A stretch of DNA of 64,000 nucleotides from Rhizobium rhizogenes NBRC 13257 (GTDB lineage: Bacteria > Pseudomonadota > Alphaproteobacteria > Rhizobiales > Rhizobiaceae): the NCBI RefSeq assembly GCF_000696095.1, contig NZ_BAYX01000003.1, positions 1-64,000 of the forward strand, given 5' to 3'. This document shows, piece after piece, positions 1-9,000 of the stretch. The notes beneath the pieces were generated by a model that made no database searches, was not told where the DNA came from, and saw nothing but the letters and a program-made list of their open reading frames with translations. Each line of letters begins with the position of its first letter. Position 1 is the stretch's first letter. The position numbers and the translations under genes were made by a program.

Positions 1-178
1 AGCCACATTGCAGCGATATCGATTTCTCATCTCGAATGATTGAGTTGGCTGTCCGTGCTCCAAGAGAAGCACAAAGGGTGATATCGCATTTTAATCGCCA
101 CCGAATTTTCGATGCCGCTCTTCATCTTGTAATCCCAAAAATGAATGCAGCCGAGTTCGATGGTCGCTTACGGACCAC

Positions 179-376
179 ATGAAAAACACGATACCAATTG
201 CATCGAGGCACTTTCGATTGCCGTCCCGCTACGATCACTATATCGCGCTTGCTCGCGAAAAGGCCCTGGCGGGAGATTGCATCGAAGCCGAAACCTATTA
301 TCAGCAAGCAGAACATTATTTCCGCAGCGCCGCAGCGCTCGCCTCGCCCGCACAGAAGGTAGACCAACCACAATGA
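179..376 (+). CDS. Small DUF4167-like protein (65 aa)
   Basis: Residues about 17-50 carry the signature of the C-terminal part of alphaproteobacterial DUF4167 proteins: a Tyr-x-x-Leu-Ala-Arg-Glu segment, then Gly-Asp, then Ala-Glu-x-Tyr-Tyr-Gln-x-Ala-Glu-His-Tyr-Phe-Arg. Family members as I know them are usually several times longer, with a basic RNA-binding-like N-terminus, so this is a minimal version. The TGA stop (374-376) overlaps the ATG of the desaturase (373-375) in an ATGA arrangement, which suggests translational coupling. The ATG at 179 has only a weak purine stretch upstream. The biochemical function of the family is unknown to me. The motif match is clear; that the ORF is expressed is inferred from the coupling. 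Confidence 0.65.
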   Translation: MKNTIPIASRHFRLPSRYDHYIALAREKALAGDCIEAETYYQQAEHYFRSAAALASPAQKVDQPQ

Positions 377-1407
377 ACGCCACGTCCACCTTTGAGCACC
401 CCAGCGACGCTGGCGACAAGGCTTGGCTCAAGGTTCTTTCGAAGTATCGCAATCCACATGCCGGGCGCAGTACCTTCGAACTTGCGGTGACCGCCGTTCC
501 GTTCGCGATCCTCTGGGCCGGCGCATGGGCGGCCGTTCATTATGGTCTCTGGTACGGCCTGATCCTGGTGATCCCCGCCGCCGCATTTCTGTTGCGGCTG
601 TTCGCGATCCAGCACGATTGCGGTCATGGCTCTTTTTTCGCACGCCGCCGCATCGACGACTGGACCGGACGCGCGATCGGAGTGCTGACCCTGACACCCT
701 ATGACTACTGGCGCCGGGCGCATGCGCAGCATCACGCCACCGCCGGCAATCTCGATGAGCGCGGCGTCGGCGATATCACCACCCTCACGGTTGCCGAATA
801 CAATGCGCAGTCCTGGTGGGGACGGCTAGGCTACAGGCTTTACAGACATCCGCTGGTGATGTTCGGCATCGGACCCGTCTGGGTCTTCCTGTTGAAGCAG
901 CGGCTACCCTTCGGCATGATGCGCTCGGGCCCCGTTCCGTGGATATCGACCATGGCCACCAATCTCGCCGTCGCCGTCATTGCAGCGCTGCTGATCTGGG
1001 CGGTCGGCATCGTTCCGTTTTTGCTCGTCCATCTCCCGATCGTCTTGCTGGCGGGCGCCGCCGGTGTCTGGCTCTTCTATATCCAGCACCAATTCGAGGA
1101 AACGCATTGGTCGAAGCCGCCGGAGTGGCAGTTTCAACATGCCGCCATGCACGGCGCATCCCATTACGACCTACCGCTGGTGCTGAGATGGCTTACCGGC
1201 AATATCGGCATCCATCATGTGCATCATCTGTCGAGCCGGGTGCCCTATTACCGCCTTCCCGAAGTGCTGCGCGACCATCCCGAGTTGGGCAATGTCAGCC
1301 GCATCACCCTTATGGAGAGCCTGCGCTGCGTCAAACTCGTCCTTTGGGACGAGAAAACCAACCGGCTCGTTTCCTTCCGCGAGGCAAAACGCCAAAAGGC
1401 GCTTTGA
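373..1407 (+). CDS. Fatty acid desaturase (membrane di-iron)
   Basis: This 344-residue integral membrane protein carries the three histidine clusters of membrane fatty acid desaturases and hydroxylases. They are His-Asp-Cys-Gly-His near residue 80, His-Ala-Gln-His-His near residue 118, and His-His-Val-His-His near residue 282. These bind the di-iron centre that introduces double bonds into acyl chains. Hydrophobic segments lie around residues 35-75, 170-190 and 200-235. I chose ATG 373 because it overlaps the preceding stop codon; the frame is open further upstream, but that stretch reads as unrelated sequence. The substrate (acyl lipid or acyl-CoA) cannot be read from the sequence. The gene is not obviously linked to the guanidine operon downstream. 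Confidence 0.9.
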   Translation: MNATSTFEHPSDAGDKAWLKVLSKYRNPHAGRSTFELAVTAVPFAILWAGAWAAVHYGLWYGLILVIPAAAFLLRLFAIQHDCGHGSFFARRRIDDWTGRAIGVLTLTPYDYWRRAHAQHHATAGNLDERGVGDITTLTVAEYNAQSWWGRLGYRLYRHPLVMFGIGPVWVFLLKQRLPFGMMRSGPVPWISTMATNLAVAVIAALLIWAVGIVPFLLVHLPIVLLAGAAGVWLFYIQHQFEETHWSKPPEWQFQHAAMHGASHYDLPLVLRWLTGNIGIHHVHHLSSRVPYYRLPEVLRDHPELGNVSRITLMESLRCVKLVLWDEKTNRLVSFREAKRQKAL

Positions 1408-1474
1408 ACGGCCTGCCTCTAGCGCCACCGGATCTTTAGCAGTCGCATTCATGCCTGCGAAAGATCCGATCGCC

Positions 1475-1489
1475 GCTCAAATATTGAGC
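1475..1489. repeat. Short perfect inverted repeat upstream of the guanidine operon
   Basis: GCTCAA and TTGAGC arms of 6 bp are separated by 3 bp, about 75 bp upstream of the sigma54 promoter. It could be an activator site or a weak hairpin ending the desaturase transcript. No T-tract follows. It does not match the NtrC consensus I know. Confidence 0.3.
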
Positions 1490-1561
1490 AACAATGATCG
1501 AGCGTGGGCAATGAGCGTTCCGGCAGCGGATCACCCTCATAAAAATCAATAGCTTATAAAT

Positions 1562-1577
1562 TGGCACACCCTTTGCT
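1562..1577 (+). promoter_or_regulatory. Sigma54-type (-24/-12) promoter
   Basis: The sequence TGGCAC-N5-TTGCT matches the sigma54 (RpoN) -24/-12 consensus, with the GG and GC dinucleotides at the correct 10-bp spacing. Transcription would begin near 1588, a few bases before the riboswitch aptamer at 1592, so the placement is exact. Sigma54 control fits a nitrogen-acquisition operon and would need an activator such as NtrC. I found no convincing NtrC site. Confidence 0.7.
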
Positions 1578-1591
1578 TCTGTAGAAGCTGA

Positions 1592-1700
1592 GTTGGTGGC
1601 TAGGGTTCCGGCGCTTTGAAAAGCGTGCTGGTCCGAGAGCTGCCGCCGGTTGGGGGAGAAATCCCACCGGATGCACGGCGGGACAAAAGCCCGGGAGACC
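1592..1700 (+). promoter_or_regulatory. Guanidine-I riboswitch aptamer (ykkC RNA)
   Basis: The conserved ykkC blocks are present in order: CTAGGGTTCCG (1600-1610), CTGGTCCGAGAG (1628-1639) and ACGGCGGGACAAAAGCCCGG (1675-1694). Supporting helices are GGTGGC (1595-1600) with GCTGCC (1639-1644, two G-U pairs), a CGCTTT/AAGCG hairpin between the first two blocks, and a hairpin at 1646-1670. ykkC subtypes sense guanidine, ppGpp or PRPP. The downstream guanidine carboxylase operon makes subtype 1 (guanidine) by far the most likely. It is followed directly by an intrinsic terminator, so it should be an ON switch. Confidence 0.92.
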
Positions 1701-1709
1701 TCGTAAGCC

Positions 1710-1749
1710 AAGGGATTGGCGGCGCGATGGTCTTTGCCGATCCCTTTTT
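1710..1749 (+). terminator. Riboswitch expression-platform terminator
   Basis: An 11-bp stem forms between 1710-1720 and 1736-1746 (AAGGGATTGGC with GCCGATCCCTT, one G-U pair). It is followed by a run of five T ending at 1749, all before the RBS and the ATG at 1776. It lies about 10 nt after the aptamer, the typical position for a regulated terminator that is disrupted when ligand stabilises the aptamer. Confidence 0.85.
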
Positions 1750-1775
1750 GACAAAAAGCAAAAAGGGGAATTTCA

Positions 1776-2849
1776 ATGCAGACTTTTTCGAAGCTTCTTT
1801 CCATCACCGCCCTGACCGCCTCGCTGATGCTGGGCTTTGGCACCTCTGCCGATGCCGCGCAGAAGACCGAGTTCAAGGTTGCCTGGTCGATCTATGTCGG
1901 CTGGATGCCCTGGGGCTATGCCGCCGATCACGGCATCGTCAAGAAATGGGCCGACAAATACGGCATCAAGATCGACGTCACCCAGTTCAACGACTACGTC
2001 GAATCGATGAACCAGTATACGGCCGGCGCCTTCGATGCCGTGACGCTCACCAACATGGATGGCCTTTCCATTCCGGCCGCCGGCGGCGTCGACACGACCG
2101 CCGTCATCGTCGGCGACTTTTCGAACGGCAACGACGCCGTCATCCTCAAGGACAAGGCGAGCCTTGCCGATATCAAGGGCCAGAACGTCAATCTGGTCGA
2201 ATATTCCGTCTCGCATTACCTGCTCGCCCGCGCACTCGACAGCATCAAGCTCAGCGAGCGTGACGTGAAGGTCGTTAACACCTCCGACGCAGACATGGTT
2301 GCCGCCTACAAGACGCCCGACGTCTCCGCCGTCGTCACCTGGAATCCACTGGTCTCCACCATTCTTGAAGAGCCCACCGCCAAGAAGGTGTTCGACAGCT
2401 CGCAAGTGCCCGGCGAAATCATCGACCTGATGGTCGCCAATACCACGGTGCTCAAGGATAATCCGAACTTCGGCAAGGCGCTGGCCGGCATCTGGTATGA
2501 GACGGCAGCGCTGATGAAGGCAGATACGGCGGACGGCAAAGCCGCCCGCGAGACGATGGGATCGGCCTCCGGCACCGACCTCAAGGGCTTCGAAGCGCAG
2601 ATCGCCGCGACTAAGCTCTTCGACAAACCCACTGACGCCGTCGCCTTCACCGCGTCGCCGAGCCTTCCGAAGACGATGGATCTGGTGCGTAACTTCCTGT
2701 TCCAGAAGGGTCTGCTCGGCAGCGGCGCGGCGTCGGCTGATGTCATCGGCATCGAGATGCCGGATGGCAAGGTCCTCGGCGACAACGGCAACGTCAAGCT
2801 GCGCTTTACCGAGACCTACATGAAGGCGGCCGCTGACGGCGCGCTCTGA
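1776..2849 (+). CDS. ABC transporter substrate-binding protein, probable guanidine
   Basis: This is a 357-residue periplasmic binding protein of the NrtA/SsuA/TauA class. It has a Sec signal peptide (about residues 1-28, ending Ala-Asp-Ala-Ala) and family features such as the Tyr-Val-Gly-Trp-Met-Pro-Trp-Gly segment near residue 41. Proteins of this type next to carboxylase/allophanate hydrolase genes are often labelled putative urea-binding. Because a guanidine-I riboswitch controls this operon, guanidine is the likelier ligand. The start is ATG 1776, preceded by a purine-rich RBS (AAAAAGGGGAA). It is the first gene of a seven-gene operon. Confidence 0.88.
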   Translation: MQTFSKLLSITALTASLMLGFGTSADAAQKTEFKVAWSIYVGWMPWGYAADHGIVKKWADKYGIKIDVTQFNDYVESMNQYTAGAFDAVTLTNMDGLSIPAAGGVDTTAVIVGDFSNGNDAVILKDKASLADIKGQNVNLVEYSVSHYLLARALDSIKLSERDVKVVNTSDADMVAAYKTPDVSAVVTWNPLVSTILEEPTAKKVFDSSQVPGEIIDLMVANTTVLKDNPNFGKALAGIWYETAALMKADTADGKAARETMGSASGTDLKGFEAQIAATKLFDKPTDAVAFTASPSLPKTMDLVRNFLFQKGLLGSGAASADVIGIEMPDGKVLGDNGNVKLRFTETYMKAAADGAL

Positions 2850-2915
2850 GCGAAGTTCGACCGGCGGCGCGGGAAAACCGCGCCGCGTCATCCCTTCATC
2901 AGCGGAGCTTTCCTC

Positions 2916-3734
2916 ATGCGCTGGATCAACACCAAGCCGAGCCGGGGCGCGCAATTTGCCCTGATGATGCTGCCCTTCGCCCTGATCGTCGTCGCCTATG
3001 TCTTCGGATCGACAGCGCGGCTAGCGGAAAACGCCAATGACAAGCTGCTGCCAAATCTCTCCGGCTTCGTCCAGGCGATCGACCGCATGGCCTTCACCGC
3101 CGATCAGCGCACTGGCGAGTACCTGCTTTGGTCGGACACCTGGGCAAGCCTGATCCGGCTTTTCGCCGGCCTCGGCATCTCCACGCTGACGGCGCTTTTG
3201 ATCGGCATGCTCATCGGCATGCTGCCCTATCTCAGGGCGCTGCTCGCTCCCTTCGTCGCCGTCATCTCGATGGTGCCGCCCTTAGCGCTGCTGCCGATCC
3301 TCTTCATCGTCATGGGCCTCGGCGAGACCTCGAAGATCGCTCTTATCGTGATCGGCGTCGCGCCGACGATGATCCGCGACCTGGCACTGAAAGCGCTGGA
3401 ATTGCCCCGCGAGCAGATCGTCAAGGCCGAAACGCTTGGCGGCTCCTCCTGGCAGATTGCTCTGCGTGTCGTGCTGCCGCAGATCCTGCCGCGACTGATC
3501 ACCTGCCTCAGGCTGCAGCTCGGCCCCGCCTGGTTGTTCCTGATCGCGGCCGAGGCGATCTCGTCGGATTCCGGTCTCGGCTACCGCATCTTCCTTGTCC
3601 GCCGCTATCTCTCGATGGACATCATCTTTCCCTATGTCGTCTGGATCACGCTGCTTGCCGTGCTGACGAACTACATTCTCGACCGCATCCGCATCGCTGT
3701 CTTTCCCTGGTCGGAACTGGAGAAGCGGGCATGA
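2916..3734 (+). CDS. ABC transporter permease, probable guanidine
   Basis: This 272-residue inner-membrane permease belongs to the TauC/SsuC (BPD_transp_1) family. It has an N-terminal transmembrane segment near residues 12-30, further hydrophobic segments across residues 75-250, and the cytoplasmic coupling loop (Glu-Thr-Leu-Gly-Gly-Ser-Ser-Trp near residue 170) that contacts the ATPase. Its stop overlaps the ATPase start (ATGA, 3731-3734), so the two subunits are probably translated together. With the binding protein and ATPase it forms a complete importer. Confidence 0.9.
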   Translation: MRWINTKPSRGAQFALMMLPFALIVVAYVFGSTARLAENANDKLLPNLSGFVQAIDRMAFTADQRTGEYLLWSDTWASLIRLFAGLGISTLTALLIGMLIGMLPYLRALLAPFVAVISMVPPLALLPILFIVMGLGETSKIALIVIGVAPTMIRDLALKALELPREQIVKAETLGGSSWQIALRVVLPQILPRLITCLRLQLGPAWLFLIAAEAISSDSGLGYRIFLVRRYLSMDIIFPYVVWITLLAVLTNYILDRIRIAVFPWSELEKRA

Positions 3735-4558
3735 GCGAACTCAGGATCGAAAATGTCTGGAAGGAGTATGGCGACCAGATCGTGCTCGAGGATATCTCGC
3801 TGACCGTCGCCTCGCGCGCCTTCGTCGCCCTCGTCGGCCCTTCCGGCTGCGGTAAGTCGACATTCCTGCGTATGCTGCTCGGCCAGGAGCAGCCGACCAG
3901 AGGCCAGATCCTGCTCGACGGCGAGCTTCTGCCGGCCGAGCCTGGTCCTGATCGCGGCGTCGTCTTCCAGCGCTACTCCGTGTTTCCGCATCTGACCGTG
4001 CTCGGCAATGTGCTGCTCGGCAAGGAATTCTCCGGCGCACGCCACAAGGCCAAGCTCTTCGGCGCGGCGCGGCGGAACGCTATCGCCGAGGCGCGGCAAC
4101 TGATCGGCGAAGTCGGCCTTGCCGGCGCAGAGGACAAATATCCGGCGCAGCTTTCCGGCGGCATGCAACAGCGCCTGGCGCTTGCCCAGGCGCTGATCAT
4201 GAAACCGAAGGTGCTGCTGCTCGACGAGCCATTCGGCGCGCTCGACCCGGGTATCCGCGCCGAGATCCATACGCTGATGAAACGGCTCTGGAACGAGACG
4301 CAGATGACCGTCGTCATGGTCACCCATGACATGCGCGAGGCCTTCACGCTTGCGAGCCGGGTCATCGCCTTCGAACGCCGCCGCGACCGTCCAGAAGAGA
4401 AGGAACGCTACGGCGCGACTATCACCAAGGATATTTCCATCTGGCCGCCGCGCCTTGCCGGCGAGCCGTCGATCTTCAGCCCCGACCGGGACGGCCCGGT
4501 TGTTTCCCTGGGGCATCGCCGGGACGACCTGGCTTCGTCGGGAGAAACCCAGCCATGA
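3731..4558 (+). CDS. ABC transporter ATP-binding protein, probable guanidine
   Basis: This 275-residue NrtD/SsuB/TauB-type ATPase has Walker A Gly-Pro-Ser-Gly-Cys-Gly-Lys-Ser-Thr (near residues 37-45), signature Leu-Ser-Gly-Gly-Met-Gln-Gln (near 143), Walker B Leu-Leu-Leu-Asp-Glu-Pro (near 162) and the switch His in Val-Thr-His-Asp. The frame is open far upstream, but ATG 3731 is the true start because it lies inside the ATGA overlap with the permease. About 50 residues after the core domain are not typical of the family and may be a regulatory tail. The stop overlaps the next ATG (4555-4558). Confidence 0.9.
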   Translation: MSELRIENVWKEYGDQIVLEDISLTVASRAFVALVGPSGCGKSTFLRMLLGQEQPTRGQILLDGELLPAEPGPDRGVVFQRYSVFPHLTVLGNVLLGKEFSGARHKAKLFGAARRNAIAEARQLIGEVGLAGAEDKYPAQLSGGMQQRLALAQALIMKPKVLLLDEPFGALDPGIRAEIHTLMKRLWNETQMTVVMVTHDMREAFTLASRVIAFERRRDRPEEKERYGATITKDISIWPPRLAGEPSIFSPDRDGPVVSLGHRRDDLASSGETQP

Positions 4559-5373
4559 CACATGTCAGACGTTCGCCGGAAGACATAGCCGCCAACCGCG
4601 CGCGCTACGAAGAGCATCAAAGAAAGGGGCTCGACTTCGCGCCCAAGGCACTGCCCGAGGCAAGCCCGTTGTCGGCGCCCGAGATCGCGCCCAACACGAT
4701 CATCCACCGCGAAGTCGTTCCGGGTGGCTGGTACTGGTCGACCCATATCAGGAAGAATGAGGCATTCCGCGTCAGCCTCGACCATGGCTTCTCGACGGTT
4801 TCCCTCGTCGCCTGGAGTGCGGACGACACCAGCGAGCGGCTGAACCTGCCCGATACGGTGAAGATGCAATGGACAACCGCGCTCGGCAAAGGCCGGGTGA
4901 TCTTCTCCGATATGGGCCGAGTGATGTTCTCGGTGACGGAAGATAGCTCCGGCGCCCATGACGGGCTGATGGGCGGCTCCACCTTCGCGTCAAACGCAGC
5001 AAAGTACGGTGAGGGAAAGCGCAACACCCGCGACAACCTGATCCTGCTTGCCACCAAGGCCGGGCTCGACAAGCGGGATATTCCGTCGGTATTGGCGCTC
5101 TTTGCCCCGGTCCGTGTCGGTCAGGACGGCGCGTTCCTGTGGAAGCCGGAGCTGCTGCATGGGCACGACTATGTCGAACTGCGCGCCGAGATGGATATGA
5201 TCGTCGGCTTTTCCAACTGCCCGCACCCGCTTGATCCGGACCCCACCTATCGGCCGAACCCGGTGACCATCACGCGCGTCACGGCGGTAGAACCACCTGC
5301 CGATGACCTTTGCCGGACCGCGACTGCCGAGGCAGTGCGTGGTTTTGAAAACAACGCGCTGGCGACGATGTGA
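4555..5373 (+). CDS. DUF1989 protein, carboxyguanidine deiminase subunit (longer)
   Basis: This 272-residue member of the urea carboxylase-associated (UAAP, DUF1989) family shows the family features Gly-Arg-Val-Ile-Phe-Ser-Asp-Met-Gly-Arg near residue 117 and Tyr-Val-Glu-Leu-Arg-Ala-Glu-Met-Asp near residue 205. Two paralogous DUF1989 proteins of this kind (CgdA and CgdB) form a deiminase that turns carboxyguanidine into allophanate, between the carboxylase and allophanate hydrolase steps. Both paralogues are here, side by side. The ATG at 4555 overlaps the ATPase stop. Which of the two corresponds to CgdA cannot be settled by eye, so no symbol is given. Confidence 0.85.
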   Translation: MTHVRRSPEDIAANRARYEEHQRKGLDFAPKALPEASPLSAPEIAPNTIIHREVVPGGWYWSTHIRKNEAFRVSLDHGFSTVSLVAWSADDTSERLNLPDTVKMQWTTALGKGRVIFSDMGRVMFSVTEDSSGAHDGLMGGSTFASNAAKYGEGKRNTRDNLILLATKAGLDKRDIPSVLALFAPVRVGQDGAFLWKPELLHGHDYVELRAEMDMIVGFSNCPHPLDPDPTYRPNPVTITRVTAVEPPADDLCRTATAEAVRGFENNALATM

Positions 5374-5387
5374 GGGGGAGCAAGACC

Positions 5388-6038
5388 ATGAGTGATTTCA
5401 TCCAGACAGCTCCGGGCCGCACGCTCGAAAACACCGCACAGGACCATTACATCCCGGCCGAGGCGCCGTTCTCGACGGTGATCCGCAAAGGCCAGACGGT
5501 CCGCATCGAGGACACATACGGCCAGCAGGCGATCGACACATTGTTCTATAACGCCACGGATGTCTCCGAGCGCTATTCTAACCAGGATACGATGCGCGAA
5601 CAGGGCGCAGCCTATATCTCCACCGGCACGAAGGTCATCTCGAACGAGGGCCGGGTGATGCTGACCATGACCGCCGACAGTTGCGGCCGGCACGACACCT
5701 CGGCCGGCGCCTGCTCCTGCGAAAGCAATACGGTGCGCTTCGGCCACGGCACCAAATATCTGCACGCCTGCCGAGACAATTTCGTTCTCGAGGTCTCCAA
5801 GCACGGCATGGGCAAGCGCGATGTCGTGCCCAACATCAACTTCTTCATGAATGTGCCGATCGAGCCGAGCGGCGAGATGACGATCGTCGACGGGATCTCC
5901 GCGCCGGGCGACTATGTCGAGCTGAAAGCCGAGATGGACGTACTGCTTGTCATCTCCAATTGCCCGCAGATCAACAATCCCTGCAACGGTTTTGATCCGA
6001 CACCGGTCCGGGTGCTGGTCTGGGATAGCGAGGCCTGA
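5388..6038 (+). CDS. DUF1989 protein, carboxyguanidine deiminase subunit (shorter)
   Basis: This 216-residue protein is the second DUF1989 paralogue. It contains Gly-Arg-Val-Met-Leu-Thr-Met, a Cys-Ser-Cys-Glu-Ser motif (near residues 109-113) and Tyr-Val-Glu-Leu-Lys-Ala-Glu-Met-Asp near residue 178. The acidic, Cys and His residues probably help bind metal. The frame is open to a GTG at 5370, but ATG 5388 sits 7 nt after a strong GGGGGAG RBS and is preferred. It should act together with the preceding protein on carboxyguanidine. One base separates its stop from the carboxylase ATG. Confidence 0.85.
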   Translation: MSDFIQTAPGRTLENTAQDHYIPAEAPFSTVIRKGQTVRIEDTYGQQAIDTLFYNATDVSERYSNQDTMREQGAAYISTGTKVISNEGRVMLTMTADSCGRHDTSAGACSCESNTVRFGHGTKYLHACRDNFVLEVSKHGMGKRDVVPNINFFMNVPIEPSGEMTIVDGISAPGDYVELKAEMDVLLVISNCPQINNPCNGFDPTPVRVLVWDSEA

Positions 6039-6039
6039 C

Positions 6040-9000
6040 ATGTTCAAGAAGGTTCTGATCGCAAACCGGGGTGAAATCGCCGTCCGGATCATCAAGACAT
6101 TGCAGCGCATGGGTATCGCCTCCGTCGCTGTCTATTCCGATGCCGACCGCTTTTCCAAGGCGGCGCTGATAGCGGACGAGGCGGTCAGGCTTGGCCCAGC
6201 GCCGGCCTCCGAAAGCTATCTCGATGTCGACGCCGTCATCGTCGCCTGCAAGGCGACCGGTGCCGAGGCCGTGCATCCGGGCTACGGCTTCCTTTCGGAG
6301 AATATCGGATTTGCCGAGCGGCTGGCGAAAGAGGGCATTGCCTTCATCGGCCCGACACCCGACAACATTGCCGCTTTCGGGCTGAAGCACACGGCCCGTG
6401 AACTGGCGCGCGAAAGCGGCGTGCCGCTCCTTCCCGGCAGCGGACTGCTGGAGACGAGCGACGACGCGCTCATGGCCGCCACCGACATCGGCTATCCGCT
6501 GATGCTGAAATCGACGGCCGGCGGCGGCGGCATCGGCATGCAGCTCTGCGACGACCCCGAAAGCCTGAAGGCGGTTTTCGACAGCGTGCAGCGCACCGCG
6601 CGCGCAAGCTTCGGTGATGCGCGCGTCTATCTCGAGCGCTTCGTCGCCAAGGCTCGCCATGTCGAAGTGCAGATCTTCGGCGACGGCAATGGTCGGGTGA
6701 TCGCGCTTGGGGAACGCGACTGCTCGCTGCAGCGCCGGAACCAGAAGGTGATCGAGGAGACCCCCGCGCCGGGATTGTCCGACGCAGTTCGGGCCAGCCT
6801 GCACGCCGCCGCCGTCGCGCTCGGCACCTCCGCCCACTACCGATCGGCAGGGACAGTCGAATTCATCTATGATCCGGCACGCGAGGAATTCTACTTCCTT
6901 GAGGTCAACACGCGTCTGCAGGTGGAGCATCCGGTCACTGAAGCCGTCTTCGGCATCGATCTCGTCGAGTGGATGATCCGCCAGGCCGCTGGGGAGGATG
7001 TACTCACCGGCAAAGAAAATCTCGTTCCCAAGGGCGCAGCGATTGAGGCGCGCATCTATGCCGAGATGCCGCATGCCGGGTTCAGGCCGAGCGCGGGGCT
7101 GCTGACCGAGGTCATCTTTCCGAAAAACGCGCGTGTCGATGGCTGGATCGAGACAGGTACGGAGGTCAGCCCTTACTATGACCCCATGCTCGCCAAGGTG
7201 ATCGTCAAGGCCGAGGATCGGTCGGCAGCGATCAAGGCGCTCGGCAAGGCGCTTGAAGGCAGCGCCATTTCCGGCATCGAAACCAATCTCGATTATCTCA
7301 AGGCCATCGCCGCTTCCGATCTGCTCGCGAGCGGCAATGTGGCGACGACGGCGCTCAAGGATTTCGTCTTTGTGCCCGATGTCGTCGAGGTCATCACGCC
7401 AGGCGCCCAATCGAGCCTGCAGGAACTGCCGGGACGGCTGGGTCTCTGGCATGTCGGGGTACCGCCAAGCGGGCCGATGGACGAACGATCCTTCCGCCAT
7501 GCCAACCGGCTGGCCGGAAATGCCGACGAGACGGCAGCGCTCGAGCTCACCGTCTCCGGTCCGATGCTGAAATTCTTCTCGGATGTGACGGTCGCCCTTG
7601 CCGGCGCGAACATGCCGATGACCCTCGATGGCGTACCGGCTCCGCACGACACCGCAATCCTCGTCAAGGCGGGCCAGACGCTTGCGATCGGAGCGATCGC
7701 CGGTGCCGGCCAGCGCGCCTATCTCGCCGTCGCGGGCGGGTTTGCGGCCCCGGAGGTGCTTGGCTCGCGCGCAACCTTCGGTCTCGGGCAATTCGGCGGC
7801 CACGCGACGGGAACGCTTCGCGCCGGCCATGTGCTGCGGCTTGCCCGCGCTCCGCAACCGGCACCCAAGCCGACTAATGAACCAGCCCAGCTCTCCCGCA
7901 GTTGGGATGTCGGCGTGCTCTACGGTCCGCACGGCGCTCCCGATTTCTTCCTGGAGGAAGACATCGAAACGCTGTTTGCGACCGAGTACGAGGTTCATTT
8001 CAACAGCGCCCGCACCGGCGTGCGCCTGATCGGCCCCGCGCCGAAATGGGCACGCACGGATGGCGGCGAGGCGGGGCTTCATCCCTCCAACCTGCACGAC
8101 AATGCCTATGCGGTCGGCGCAATCGACTTTACCGGCGACATGCCAATCATTCTCGGTCCCGACGGCCCGAGCCTCGGCGGCTTCGTCTGCCCGGCGGTGA
8201 TTGCTCGCGACGAACAATGGAAGATGGGCCAGTTCAAACCGGGTGACACGATCCGCTTCCATGCGGTGAAACGCACCGAGGACCCGATCGCCGGGCCGGT
8301 GGTCAAGCGCATCGGCGTTGACGCCGGTGCCGCGATCATTGGGCACAGCGAGGCGGGGCCGGTCCCCGTGGTCTATCGCCGCCAGGGCGACGACAATCTG
8401 CTGGTCGAATACGGCCCGATGCAGCTCGACATTGCGCTTCGCCTGCGCGTGCATCTCCTGATGCAGGCGGTCAAGGAGGCGAAGCTTCCGGGACTTGTCG
8501 ATCTCACCCCCGGCATACGGTCGCTGCAGATCCACTATGACGGAACCAGCCTCACCCGCATGCGCCTTCTCGGCCTGCTCGCCGAGATCGAGGCTACGCT
8601 TCCGCCGGCACAGGCGGTGAAGGTCCCGAGCCGGATCGTGCATCTGCCGCTTTCCTGGAACGATCCCGATGCCGAGCTTGCGATGCGCAAATATCAGGAG
8701 CTCGTTCGCCCCAATGCGCCCTGGTGCCCGTCGAATATCGAGTTCATCCGCCGCATCAACGGGCTGGCCGACGAACAGGCGGTGCGCGACGTCGTCTTTG
8801 ACGCCAGCTATCTCGTTCTCGGGCTCGGCGACGTCTATCTCGGCGCGCCGGTCGCCACACCGATGGATCCCCGGCATCGGCTGGTGACGACGAAGTACAA
8901 TCCGGCCCGGACATGGACGCCGGAAAACGCCGTTGGCATCGGCGGCGCCTATATGTGCATCTATGGCATGGAAGGTCCCGGCGGCTATCAGCTCTTCGGC

